A stretch of DNA of 64,000 bases from JBGSKV01 sp041740975. GTDB taxonomy: Bacteria; Bdellovibrionota_B; Oligoflexia; Oligoflexales; JALZUQ01. This document shows, piece by piece, positions 9,185 through 17,286 of this stretch. Below the pieces are notes generated by a model. It had not been told where the DNA came from and did no database searches. It was given only the letters and a program-made list of their open reading frames with translations. Position 1 is the stretch's first letter. Each line of letters starts with the position of its first letter. The stretch is taken from assembly GCA_041740975.1 (NCBI GenBank), contig JBGSKV010000110.1, positions 31,654-95,653 on the forward strand, written 5' to 3'. A program made the position numbers and the translations under genes.

Positions 9185-9275
9185 GTCTCCATTGTACCAT
9201 ACAGGTGGCACTCGGGATGATCATCCTTGTAGTCTGGAGTTACGAAGATTCACCGTATGAAGTACGATAGAAAGA

Positions 9276-9665
9276 ATGAAGATTCACCGAACAAACATAT
9301 TTCTTATCGATGGCATCGGCGCGGTCATCAGTGCCATTCTTCTGGGAGTAGTGCTGCCAGCTTTTCAGGTCTGGATAGGTATGCCCATCCATATTCTCTA
9401 TCTTTTGGCGACGATGGCCTTGATCTTTGCAGCATACTCGCTGAGTTGTTTTTATATCATGAAGCCAGTTCGCTTGGGATGGTTGAAAGCGATTCTATTT
9501 GCAAACGTATTTTATTGTGTTGTGACCGGAGTAGCTGTTATTTATTTTTTCGACAGTCTTACGGGTCTTGGATTGACTTATTTTTTATTAGAGTTGGCCA
9601 TCATTTTGAGTTTAGTGATTTTTGAAAGAAAGTTACTGATTCAGGCGAAGATGGACGTAGGCTAA
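9276..9665 (+). CDS. small four-helix membrane protein
   Basis: 129 aa, four predicted transmembrane helices (about 8-30, 39-61, 70-93, 100-120), a short cytoplasmic C-terminus and no signal peptide. Resembles many uncharacterised DoxX- or DUF-type four-helix proteins but I cannot name the family. The ATG at 9276 lies inside the second copy region of a 12-bp direct repeat GAAGATTCACCG (9244-9255 and 9278-9289). An overlapping frame from 9257 was rejected because it lacks hydrophobic structure. Convergent with the YdeI-like gene, with 7 nt between stops. Confidence 0.72.
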   Translation: MKIHRTNIFLIDGIGAVISAILLGVVLPAFQVWIGMPIHILYLLATMALIFAAYSLSCFYIMKPVRLGWLKAILFANVFYCVVTGVAVIYFFDSLTGLGLTYFLLELAIILSLVIFERKLLIQAKMDVG

Positions 9666-9672
9666 GGTCAAC

Positions 9673-10023
9673 TCAGCCATCCCACCGACCATCCGCTTTG
9701 GCTCGCTTAACTTCTTCCAAACCAGCAGGCATCATTTCACCTGCCTTTTTCAGGCGCTTCACATTTGCGATATTGATTTTTGACCAATTACTTTTGGCTC
9801 TTCGCGGAGTAAATCGGTTCATATATCTTGTATCGTCAATTTTTTTACGGATCCCGTCAATCCATCCAAAGCAAAGAGCTTGATCAACCGCCTCTGGATA
9901 GGATACGGAAGTTTTGCCGGAGCTCTTTCTATAAAATCCGATCCATATCTCGTCAGCAGTATTGTGTTTAGCAGCAAGCCAATTTCTTAGTTCGGACTGC
10001 GACTTAAAGAATTTTGGCTTCAT
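9673..10023 (-). CDS. YdeI/OmdA-like protein, C-terminally short
   Basis: 116 aa. The N-terminal half of the YdeI (OmpD-associated, bacteriocin-protection) family is clear: WLAAKHNTADEIWIGFYRKSSGK, then YPEAVDQALCFGWIDGIRKKIDDTRYMNRFTPRRAKSNWSKIN and VKRLKKAGEMMPAGLEEVKRAKADGRWDG. Full members run on about 70 residues after A-D-G-R-W; here a TGA follows at once and beyond it lies the convergent membrane gene. Either a natural short form or a gene that lost its 3' end by deletion. Weak ribosome binding site. Cytoplasmic; function of the family poorly defined. Confidence 0.8.
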   Translation of the reverse strand: MKPKFFKSQSELRNWLAAKHNTADEIWIGFYRKSSGKTSVSYPEAVDQALCFGWIDGIRKKIDDTRYMNRFTPRRAKSNWSKINIANVKRLKKAGEMMPAGLEEVKRAKADGRWDG

Positions 10024-10147
10024 ATCGTGCTTTCGATAATTTGGCGCATAGCGGTAAGAGTTTCGTATTTTGTTTTATCTCATGAGCGGATTTTGGTAAA
10101 GTAGAGAATTCGTTTACTATCTATGCAAAAAATTGGGAGCCACTGAA

Positions 10148-10630
10148 ATGCAATCTCCAAAAAACACAATCTGCCTCATGCTCGACAAAGGCGCGGAGCA
10201 AGCCGCGAAGTTTTACGCCGAAACATTTCCCAATAGTTCAGTAGGTCGCATTCACCGAGCTCCCAGTGACTATCCATCCGGGAAGGAAGGCGATGTACTC
10301 GTAGTCGAGTTTACGGTAATGGGAATCCCTTGCGCCGGTGTTAATGGCGGATCGCATTTTACGCATAGCGAAGCGTTTTCCTTTCAAGTTGCGACTGACG
10401 ATCAGAAAGAAACCGACAAATACTGGAACGCCATCGTCGAAAACGGCGGCGAAGAAAGCATGTGTGGCTGGTGTAGGGACCGTTGGGGCGTAAACTGGCA
10501 AATCACTCCGCGGACTCTCACAGAAGCGATGGCCAAAGGTGGAGAAGAAGCCAAGCGCGCATTCGAAGCTATGATGTCCATGAAAAAAATCGACGTGGCT
10601 GCCATCGATGCGGCGCGGCGCGGAAAGTAG
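10148..10630 (+). CDS. VOC family protein (PhnB/3-demethylubiquinone-9 methyltransferase-like)
   Basis: ATG at 10148 is preferred over the upstream TTG at 10133 because GGGAG sits 8 nt before it. 160 aa. Two beta-alpha-beta-beta-beta halves of the vicinal oxygen chelate fold are visible: ICLMLDKGAEQAAKFYAETFPNS and the C-terminal ESMCGWCRDRWGVNWQITPRTL, the W-G-V-x-W-Q signature of the PF06983 subgroup. Despite the family name, these are not ubiquinone methyltransferases; enzymatic activity is unknown. Cytoplasmic, single-gene unit with its own terminator. Confidence 0.88.
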   Translation: MQSPKNTICLMLDKGAEQAAKFYAETFPNSSVGRIHRAPSDYPSGKEGDVLVVEFTVMGIPCAGVNGGSHFTHSEAFSFQVATDDQKETDKYWNAIVENGGEESMCGWCRDRWGVNWQITPRTLTEAMAKGGEEAKRAFEAMMSMKKIDVAAIDAARRGK

Positions 10631-10651
10631 TGCCTTAGGATTTAAATTCAT

Positions 10652-10690
10652 AGGGGCAAAAACTATTTTCCCCTTTGGATTTGTTTTTAT
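10652..10690 (+). terminator. terminator after the VOC gene
   Basis: AGGGGCAAAA pairs with TTTTCCCCT around an ACTA loop, with one bulged C, and is followed by a T-rich tract (GGATTTGTTTTTATTT). It starts 22 nt after the VOC stop codon. Confidence 0.6.
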
Positions 10691-10702
10691 TTTATTTACT
10701 TA

Positions 10703-10873
10703 ATGAGTGATTCCAGCAAACCACTCAAAGTCAATTATGAACAATTGAGCATCGACGGATTTCGGGCTTGGGGCAGACCAATTCATCCAGCCTATGTGAA
10801 GTTCTTGCCTGTATTCGGTTACAGTGGGATGTCAAAATCCCTCTTATCGTATTCTTACGAAAGATGTGAGTGA
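10703..10873 (+). CDS. possible small ORF or gene remnant
   Basis: An ATG at 10703 opens 56 codons (MSDSSKPLKVNYEQLSI... ending SYSYERCE) ahead of the large lipoprotein gene. Composition is protein-like (several aromatic residues, G-F-R-A-W-G-R-P) but there is no ribosome binding site and the preceding bases are a T-rich terminator tail, so it may be the remnant of a longer gene. No family recognised. Confidence 0.25.
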   Translation: MSDSSKPLKVNYEQLSIDGFRAWGRPIHPAYVKFLPVFGYSGMSKSLLSYSYERCE

Positions 10874-10997
10874 AAGAATCGTGGCCCCATTGCGCCGACA
10901 GTCCCTAACCAGCTACAATATTTTATTCATAATATTTTAAGTGATTAGTTTTCTTCGAGTTCTTAAACGCACTGTTGCCATTCCTTGAGAGGGTCCC

Positions 10998-13670
10998 ATG
11001 AAATTTTTCGTCTCGCTATTTGTGGTTTCTAGTTTTTTCCTCTTTTCTTGTAGCTCTAAAAAGTCGTCTCGAGGTCAAGGCGCATATGAAGCCACTTTTT
11101 CAGAAATGAATACCGAGTTGGTTAAAGCGGGTGTCTCTAAGGAAGATGCGAAGTCAATAGTCAACTATACGAAAAAGAACTTGTACGTTGCAGCCACTAT
11201 GACGCCAGTGACAAACTTTCAAATGGCAAATGCTAATGTTATAGGGTCAGTTGATCCCAAAGACACTGTAAAAATCCAAAAGAACATCATTCGAAATTTT
11301 AAGGATGCAGTCGCATCAAAACTTGGAAGTAAAAAGAGTATTGGAGCAATTAGTAGTGTTTCTAAAATCATAAAAAAACTGACAAAACTGACCCCTCGAA
11401 CTTATGTTTCTGAGATCACCATACGAAGTATGATGAAATTTCCTCTCGCCAAAACTGAACCTCCAAGTAAATTTGAAGAACAGACAGAATTTGATGTGGG
11501 TGAACTACTGGAAGCTTTGGTCTCAGCTGAAGATCTCTTGGAAAATCGTGAAAGCTATACAAAAGCTATGGTTGAAGTATTGAAGTCTTATAATAAGCAC
11601 GAAGACGAAATTGTTACTAACACTGTAAAGAGTGTCGTCAAGATTCGTCTCGAAGCAGCAGGCGCAAGTCAGGAAGTCATTGATGGCTACGATGCTGAGT
11701 TTGATCAAGCGGTCGTGGATATTGATAATCCACCAGCTGCGTCTCCAGTTCTTGCATACTCGGCTTCGGCTTTTGCGGAAGCGCTGGCTGGAGATGGAAG
11801 TGTAAGTAGTTCTGTGACGATCACTTTAACGGGCGATACGTTTACGAAGTCTAGCGGCACATTTACAGCAAGCACTGAGTACACTCTCTCGGGAACGGCA
11901 GTACCAGCAGGCTTAACTGCTGTGGTGACGGTAAATTCAGCCACACAAGCAACTCTTTCTTTTACCGGCAATGCCGCCTCGCATGCTGTTGGCGATAGCG
12001 TTAGCGGCATCACCTTAACCTTTAACGCTGCAGCTTTTACTGGTGGCGCCGCGCCAACAGGTGGAAGTCAGACGCATAACTTTGCGGTGAATTTCGCGGA
12101 TGGGATTTCTTTGAGCTATTCCGCTGAAGGTTTCACGGAAGCACCTGCGGATGACGGTAGTCTTGCCGGTTCGGTTGTGATTACTTTGACTGGTAATACT
12201 TTTTCGCAAACCAGCGGCATGTTCAATGTCGGCGAACATTTTACATTAACAGGCACAGCTGTACCTGTAAGTCTAAATGGGATCGTGACGGTCAATTCAG
12301 CTACTCAGGCAACGCTAACATTTACCGGTACCGCATCTTCAAATGATGCCAGTGACAGCGTGTCGGGAATCACTCTCACTTTCCTTGACGCCGCTTTTAC
12401 CGATGACAACGGCCCAACCGATGATTCTGCGGTTCAAGATCTTTCGATGACTTTCTACGACTCGGTGGCATTGGCATATTCGGCCACGGAATTTAATGAA
12501 GCGGTGGCGAATGACGGAACCATCACTGAAACCGTTACGATTACATTGACGGGTAATACTTTTAGTCAGGCGAGTGGAATACTCGACGACGAAGAGCACT
12601 ACACTTTATCGGGAGATGCGATTCCGACTGGACTAGCAGCCGTCGTGACCGTGAACTCGGCGACGCAAGCCACAATTTCACTAACTGGCACGGCCGCGGC
12701 CCATGAAGTTTCCGATAGCGTATCGGGAATCACTCTTACTTTTGAAGAGGCTGCATTTACAGATGATGATGCGCCAGTCGATGGCTCGCAGTCGCAAGAT
12801 TTTGCGGTCAACTTTATTGGAGCCGTCGAGTCTGAGCTTGTTTACTCCGCGACAACTTTCGAAGAGGATGGAGCAAACGACGGAAGCATTAGTAGTTCTG
12901 TGACGATGACTTTAAGCGGAGATGAGTTTGCGATCACTGAAGGGGTTTTTGAATTAGCCACCCACTTCACACTTACCGGAACTGCGATTCCAGCAGGGTT
13001 GACTCCCATTCTGCAGTTCTTAAGCTCAACTCAAGCACGTTTGGTGTTTACAGGAAATGCTGCGGCACATGCTGCCGGTGACAGCGTCTCGGGTGTGACC
13101 TTAACTTGGTTACCTGCGGCATTTTTGAGTGGAGCCGCTCCTATCGATGGCTCAGCAACGCAGGACTTTGCTATTAACTTTAGTTCTCCAAGTATCATGA
13201 TGTTTGAAGTTGAAGTGCCGGATGCCGATTTTGGTGGACGTGCCGGAGCAGATCTCCTCTGCGAAGGAGCCCAACCGATCGAATCTTCTCACGCTCATGT
13301 TAGTGCATTTCTTTCGGTGGATGACGACGATGAAATCCTCGATATGCCAGGCAACTATAGTGTTCCTACGAATCAATCCATTCGCAGTAGCATGGGCACA
13401 GTTGTCGCTGATGATTGGGCTGATCTTCTCGACGGTGATATCGATAATGCCTTAATTCAAGCAGGTGTTATTAATGGCTTCTCGTTTTTCTGGTGGAGTG
13501 GTTCCGATGAAACGGGTGCCTTGGCAACAAATCATTGTACGAACTGGACAAGTTCTTCAGGGGTAGGCATGTCTGGTAACTCTGGGGAATCTTCCGATAT
13601 GTGGATATTTTCAGGGGATAGTGGTTGCAATGCAAATGATCAGTCATTGATCTGTATCGCGTTTGATTAA
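10998..13670 (+). CDS. repeat-containing surface lipoprotein with C-terminal DUF1554 domain
   Basis: 890 aa. GAGAGGG before the ATG; lipobox LFSC puts the lipidated Cys at about residue 18. Residues 30-250 are a helical region with charged segments. From 252 to about 730 there are four tandem repeats of about 120 residues, each with the pattern (L)xYSAxxFxEAxAxDGS...VTITLTGxTF...VPxGLxxVVTVNSATQATLxFTG...DSVSGITLTF. The last 155 residues (MFEVEVPDADFGGRAGADLLC... to CNANDQSLICIAFD) are a DUF1554-type domain, related to collagen-type trimerisation/lectin folds in Leptospira proteins. An exported, probably surface-exposed adhesin or receptor is inferred. The gene stands alone with its own terminator. 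Confidence 0.88.
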   Translation: MKFFVSLFVVSSFFLFSCSSKKSSRGQGAYEATFSEMNTELVKAGVSKEDAKSIVNYTKKNLYVAATMTPVTNFQMANANVIGSVDPKDTVKIQKNIIRNFKDAVASKLGSKKSIGAISSVSKIIKKLTKLTPRTYVSEITIRSMMKFPLAKTEPPSKFEEQTEFDVGELLEALVSAEDLLENRESYTKAMVEVLKSYNKHEDEIVTNTVKSVVKIRLEAAGASQEVIDGYDAEFDQAVVDIDNPPAASPVLAYSASAFAEALAGDGSVSSSVTITLTGDTFTKSSGTFTASTEYTLSGTAVPAGLTAVVTVNSATQATLSFTGNAASHAVGDSVSGITLTFNAAAFTGGAAPTGGSQTHNFAVNFADGISLSYSAEGFTEAPADDGSLAGSVVITLTGNTFSQTSGMFNVGEHFTLTGTAVPVSLNGIVTVNSATQATLTFTGTASSNDASDSVSGITLTFLDAAFTDDNGPTDDSAVQDLSMTFYDSVALAYSATEFNEAVANDGTITETVTITLTGNTFSQASGILDDEEHYTLSGDAIPTGLAAVVTVNSATQATISLTGTAAAHEVSDSVSGITLTFEEAAFTDDDAPVDGSQSQDFAVNFIGAVESELVYSATTFEEDGANDGSISSSVTMTLSGDEFAITEGVFELATHFTLTGTAIPAGLTPILQFLSSTQARLVFTGNAAAHAAGDSVSGVTLTWLPAAFLSGAAPIDGSATQDFAINFSSPSIMMFEVEVPDADFGGRAGADLLCEGAQPIESSHAHVSAFLSVDDDDEILDMPGNYSVPTNQSIRSSMGTVVADDWADLLDGDIDNALIQAGVINGFSFFWWSGSDETGALATNHCTNWTSSSGVGMSGNSGESSDMWIFSGDSGCNANDQSLICIAFD
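11751..13190 (+). repeat. four in-frame tandem repeats of about 360 bp inside the lipoprotein gene
   Basis: Repeat units begin at 11751, 12111, 12471 and 12837, i.e. at residues 252, 372, 492 and 614. Periods are 360, 360 and 366 bp. Conservation is much stronger at the protein level (VTVNSATQAT, DSVSGITLTF) than at the DNA level, so the repeats are old or under protein-level selection; unit 4 is the most diverged. Confidence 0.9.
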
Positions 13671-13696
13671 AAAGACTTAGTGAACTTTAACGAAAA

Positions 13697-13724
13697 GGCC
13701 GGGATTTTTCCCGGCTTTTTTTTT
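13697..13724 (+). terminator. Rho-independent terminator of the repeat lipoprotein
   Basis: Perfect 7-bp stem GCCGGGA / TCCCGGC with a TTTT loop, then nine Ts, 27 nt after the stop codon. Confidence 0.93.
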
Positions 13725-13792
13725 GGTCATCAAAATACTTGCAATATATCGTGTGCACGCTGAATTAATTTAGTTCGCATCTTCGCGGAAAT

Positions 13793-14626
13793 TCAATGTA
13801 AATCAAATCCTATGTGGCAAACTCGATCTTCATTTTTGCAGTTTTTGACTACTTGCGAGGTTTTAAAAGAAAAATCCTTGAACAACTCAATAATCTTTTC
13901 TTTCGCAGAATCATTGACAGAAAAAACGGCGGAAAAGTTATAGCCTTCAGTAAAGTCCGAAGCCATAAGCTTAGAAACAGTTCGTAGGCGCCAATTTAAA
14001 TGATTTTTGCGAGAGTAGGGCGAGTCTTCAGGAAGATGAACCCACTCTTTTAAGACCTCAAGAGTTCCTTGTTCGTCAATTGCGATAATACCGAGCGAAG
14101 CTAATTTTTGCAGTTCAACATGCAAAATCTTTTGCGAAATTCCAAGATATTGTTTGAGCATTTCACGATTCTGGCGTAGGCCAGGAATGATTAGCGCCAT
14201 GTGGACTAACGCCGTCGATGCATCCTCGTAATATGTTCGCAATGATTCTTCACTTTGATGAAAGATCGGGTTTTGTGATTTTAACCTTGAAATGAGGGAG
14301 AGATTTTTCTTTCTCACTTCTTGGACTTTGTTGAGCAAGAATTGCTGATGTTTGAAGTTATTAGAGCGGTCGATGTCGCCAAGGAGATTTATAAATTCCA
14401 ACTGTTGCATGCTAAGTTGGAATTGCTCAGCGACAAGAAAGATTTGTTCCTGTGAAAAGCTGGCCTTGTTTTGCATGACCCTTGAAAAATAGGATGGATG
14501 GATTTTTGAGCGAGTGGCTAGCTGCCGCTGTGAAAGTTCCATTGCCTCACATAGGCTTACGATCAAAGATCGAATGTCTTCAAATCTAAAAATATCAACC
14601 GAAGTTGTAAGGTCAGCTGTTTTCAT
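13793..14626 (-). CDS. TIGR02147 / DUF4423 family regulator
   Basis: 277 aa. N-terminal helix-turn-helix of the Cro/XRE kind (about 18-68: MELSQRQLATRSKIHPSYFSRVMQNKASFSQEQIFLVAEQFQLS) followed by the long helical DUF4423 domain (YYEDASTALVHMALIIPGLRQNREMLKQYLGISQKILHVELQKLASLGIIAID), which contains a second winged-helix-like segment. The family is expanded in Bdellovibrio and Fibrobacter; targets are unknown. It is divergent from the secreted-protein gene at 14767, and the 140-nt spacer has the direct repeat AGTGTT at 14648-14653 and 14660-14665, so control of that neighbour is possible but unproven. Confidence 0.85.
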   Translation of the reverse strand: MKTADLTTSVDIFRFEDIRSLIVSLCEAMELSQRQLATRSKIHPSYFSRVMQNKASFSQEQIFLVAEQFQLSMQQLEFINLLGDIDRSNNFKHQQFLLNKVQEVRKKNLSLISRLKSQNPIFHQSEESLRTYYEDASTALVHMALIIPGLRQNREMLKQYLGISQKILHVELQKLASLGIIAIDEQGTLEVLKEWVHLPEDSPYSRKNHLNWRLRTVSKLMASDFTEGYNFSAVFSVNDSAKEKIIELFKDFSFKTSQVVKNCKNEDRVCHIGFDLH

Positions 14627-14766
14627 AGCTTCGTCTCATTCTTTCTAGTGTTTACTATTAGTGTTCATTTTGCCTTTTATTTGATTTACTTTTAATATTC
14701 AAGACCGAAATTCTTATTTAGTGTCTCTCCTAACGGTGCTACATAAATTTTAGATCAGGAGACATT

Positions 14767-15867
14767 ATGAAGTTATTTTTGACGTCAGCGTTATTTTTGG
14801 GCATATCTGCGTCGCCAGCTTTGGCGATGGGCGGTTGGAGTGGAAACGGTGGGGACGGAGTCTACTGCGGTGAATCAACGCCTGTCGAGTTACTTGATAT
14901 TTACGAAGCCAGAACAATGAGAGGTTGGAACTTTGAGATACCCGAGGATTCTTCGGTAACGGTCGAAGCTCAGATTGAAAAAAGACTTAGAAAACTGGAA
15001 CGTCTAGACCCAATGCGCGTGGCGCATTTTAGACTTTATGCTGCGGGCTTCATGGCAGAGGCACAGTTTGTCGATGCGCGTCTGGTAGATATTCCGGATA
15101 GTCAGCATATTGTTGTGCCAGAAGGGTGCCGAATCGATCAAGTCGCCATTCAGCGTGAACCAGAACTTCCTGGTGACAAGCGATATGTAATTAGTCGTCC
15201 GTTGTGGGACCTTATGGACAATACTTCGAAGGCTGGCCTTATATTGCACGAAATCATTTATCGCGACGTTTTGAGACTTAATCATGACAATTCGAAAGCT
15301 GCTCGCTACTTTACTGCCATGATTCTCTCGACACAAATTGAAGAGATCAACTCAGAAACTTACGTCTCAACTCTCAAGAGTCTAAACTTTTTATATTTCG
15401 CAGTTAAAGGCCTTCTTTACTCGTTTGAGAAACCCTCTCAAAAGTTTTATCCTCACGACTGTACACCTGTTAAGTTACCAGATCAGTATCAGTCAGAAGC
15501 GGTATTGGATCTTTATGAAAATGGATCTGTTAAAGAAGGTGAACTACTTTGTCGACAAATGACGCCTATTGGTGGTCGGGGTCTCAAGATTCCTGTTATG
15601 AAAAACATTCAGTTCCATGAAAACGGCCGGGTCAAATCTTCACTGCTATGGAACGAAGTCCTGATTGATATCGGAGACCGCCGAATCGCTTTAGACGGCG
15701 AATATTATAAAGGCAAGCCAGTTAGCTTTCACACTAACGGCATACTCAAGTCAGGTACCTTGCGAGATGAGACAACTTTTGAGACTTCCAACGGCTCCGA
15801 AGTCTTGGTGGGTGCCGGAGTGACTGTCGAACTCAATGAACTGGGTCAACTGATTTCAAATAACTAA
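14767..15867 (+). CDS. secreted protein with HEIIYRD motif and C-terminal YwqK/MORN-like repeats
   Basis: 366 aa; CAGGAG 7 nt before ATG; signal peptide cleaved after SPALA (about residue 20). The mature protein begins MGGWSGNGGDGVYCGES, a Gly-rich start that I have seen in Bdellovibrio secreted proteins. LILHEIIYRDVLRLNHDNSKAARYFTA (about 158-185) has the H-E of an HExxY-type site but not a full HExxH, so protease activity is unsupported. The last 120 residues hold repeats of the form ENGxVKxGxLxxxxPI..FHxNGxxKSGTL, like YwqK/MORN-type antitoxin repeats. Divergent from the TIGR02147 regulator. Function unknown. Confidence 0.8.
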   Translation: MKLFLTSALFLGISASPALAMGGWSGNGGDGVYCGESTPVELLDIYEARTMRGWNFEIPEDSSVTVEAQIEKRLRKLERLDPMRVAHFRLYAAGFMAEAQFVDARLVDIPDSQHIVVPEGCRIDQVAIQREPELPGDKRYVISRPLWDLMDNTSKAGLILHEIIYRDVLRLNHDNSKAARYFTAMILSTQIEEINSETYVSTLKSLNFLYFAVKGLLYSFEKPSQKFYPHDCTPVKLPDQYQSEAVLDLYENGSVKEGELLCRQMTPIGGRGLKIPVMKNIQFHENGRVKSSLLWNEVLIDIGDRRIALDGEYYKGKPVSFHTNGILKSGTLRDETTFETSNGSEVLVGAGVTVELNELGQLISNN

Positions 15868-15881
15868 GCTTCTAGAACTGA

Positions 15882-15917
15882 AAAAGCAGATTACCTTTGG
15901 GGGTAATCTGCTTTTTT
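15882..15917. terminator. bidirectional terminator between convergent genes
   Basis: AAAAGCAGATTACC (15882-15895) and GGTAATCTGCTTTTTT (15902-15917) form a 14-bp stem with A/T flanks on both strands. It can end both the 14767 gene (plus) and the Cys-repeat gene (minus). Confidence 0.93.
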
Positions 15918-15942
15918 ATGTTCAAACTGAAATGCTTCAGTT

Positions 15943-16506
15943 CTAAAAAAGAAAAATCGGACAACCTAAAACCTGCGAACGATTCACCTGATAAAAGTCA
16001 CAACGGGATGCCGTGCAACCAAGTAGTGTTCCGCCATTTTGTCTGCCATAAACCTGGCATCGTGTGGCCGTGCATCCGAGAACCTGACCAGGCATCACCG
16101 GATAAAGTTGGCATGACGTTTTTGTACATCCGAGCTGTTGTCCCGCCATCACGTAGAAAGTTTTGCAACCATTTTGCCAACAACCGAGTGTTTGGCCATT
16201 CATGACGGGATACTGATGACAACCTCTGTAGGTACATCCCAAAACTTGACCTCTTCGGGTCGCATCAAAAACCGAACATCCATTTGCCCAGCAACCAATT
16301 TGTTGGCCTGGTGCAACAGGGTAGGCTTGGCAGGACTGAAGAGTACAGCCGAGCTGTGTGCCGTTCGTCACGTAATAAGTTGAACAACCTCGTCCCGAAC
16401 AGGCCACGGTGTTTCCGTAATTCGGAGAAAAAACCTGACACGATTGATTCGCGTGAGAAGATGTCGCGATAGTCAAAAAAAATAATATACCAAGAAAGTA
16501 CTTCAT
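15943..16506 (-). CDS. secreted protein of nine cysteine-flanked 18-residue repeats
   Basis: Start taken at 16506 (MKYFLGILFFLTIATSSHA, signal peptide) with a GGGG motif 9 nt upstream; the ATG at 16512 would add two residues. The whole mature part is nine tandem units of about 18 residues: C-x2-Y/F-x-V-x2-G-Q-x-L-G-C-T-x3. Examples are CQAYPVAPGQQIGCWANG and CHQYPVMNGQTLGCWQNG. Each unit has two cysteines, so about 18 in a 170-residue mature protein, which suggests a disulfide-stapled beta-solenoid or fibre outside the cytoplasm. No other domain; no family recognised. Single gene with a shared terminator. Confidence 0.85.
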   Translation of the reverse strand: MKYFLGILFFLTIATSSHANQSCQVFSPNYGNTVACSGRGCSTYYVTNGTQLGCTLQSCQAYPVAPGQQIGCWANGCSVFDATRRGQVLGCTYRGCHQYPVMNGQTLGCWQNGCKTFYVMAGQQLGCTKTSCQLYPVMPGQVLGCTATRCQVYGRQNGGTLLGCTASRCDFYQVNRSQVLGCPIFLF

Positions 16507-16602
16507 AAACATGGTCCCCAACAATAAATCTCAAGTTGATTTGCTGTTTTGTACCATGTGTTCGTTTAGGAAATCAATTTTTTAAGGCTGGGTGGTTGTG
16601 TA

Positions 16603-17265
16603 TCAATTCAAAAGATCCTCGTAAAAAGCTCCAAAAGGCTTTTCGGGATGCCTAATCTGAATCTCCAAAATCCAACGATCAGCCGCCGGATGGGCTTCGA
16701 AGCTTTCAATGGAACCACGGTTACGCACCGCGTGCGGAAAATCGGCGATACGATGACCGTTCGCTTGATCGAGAGCGAGGATCCAGCCGTGTTTATCTGC
16801 GGACTCACGGGCGAACTTGTAAAGGTTTGGGCCGGAAACTTTATGTTCCTTCCAGTGGTCGCGGACTTCTTGCCAGATCATTTCGACGTCGCGGCTGCAC
16901 TTCTGCATGTCAGGATCATTACCAACCGCGAACGTACGGCCGACATCTCCTTCATGGCCGTCAAAGATGGGACCGATATCCAAAAAGAAAATATCATTTT
17001 CACTCAGCTGAAGATCTTCGGTACCTTTTTGCCCGAAGGGCAGCAATGTATTTTCGCCTAGTCTGATTTGGGGAGGGTGCCAAGATTTGGCGGCACCAAA
17101 ACTTTCCTGGGTTTGCTGCAAAATATCTTTGATGTGAGCCGCGTTCATTCCTGGTTCGATCTGTGAAGCGACCGACTCGATGACTTTAAGAGTACGATCA
17201 CGTGCACGCTGGAGTTGGTCCACGCTAAACTTTTCACCTACGGATTCGTCTGCGGTACCCTTCAT
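16603..17265 (-). CDS. M24 family metallopeptidase (Xaa-Pro peptidase-like)
   Basis: Start at the ATG at 17265 because GGTGG lies 6 nt before it; a GTG at 17274 would add three residues. 220 aa, cytoplasmic. The pita-bread fold is recognised from FFLDIGPIFDGHEGDVGRTF, with metal ligands Asp96 and Asp107, His171 in QANGHRIADFPH, and Glu residues in WILEIQIRHP and FYEDLL near the C-terminus. It is catalytic-domain only, as in methionine aminopeptidase, lacking the N-terminal domain of full Xaa-Pro aminopeptidases. It lies 21 nt downstream of the sodium-channel gene, so probably co-transcribed. Confidence 0.88.
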   Translation of the reverse strand: MKGTADESVGEKFSVDQLQRARDRTLKVIESVASQIEPGMNAAHIKDILQQTQESFGAAKSWHPPQIRLGENTLLPFGQKGTEDLQLSENDIFFLDIGPIFDGHEGDVGRTFAVGNDPDMQKCSRDVEMIWQEVRDHWKEHKVSGPNLYKFARESADKHGWILALDQANGHRIADFPHAVRNRGSIESFEAHPAADRWILEIQIRHPEKPFGAFYEDLLN

Positions 17266-17286
17266 GATTTCCACCTTTCGCCAATC

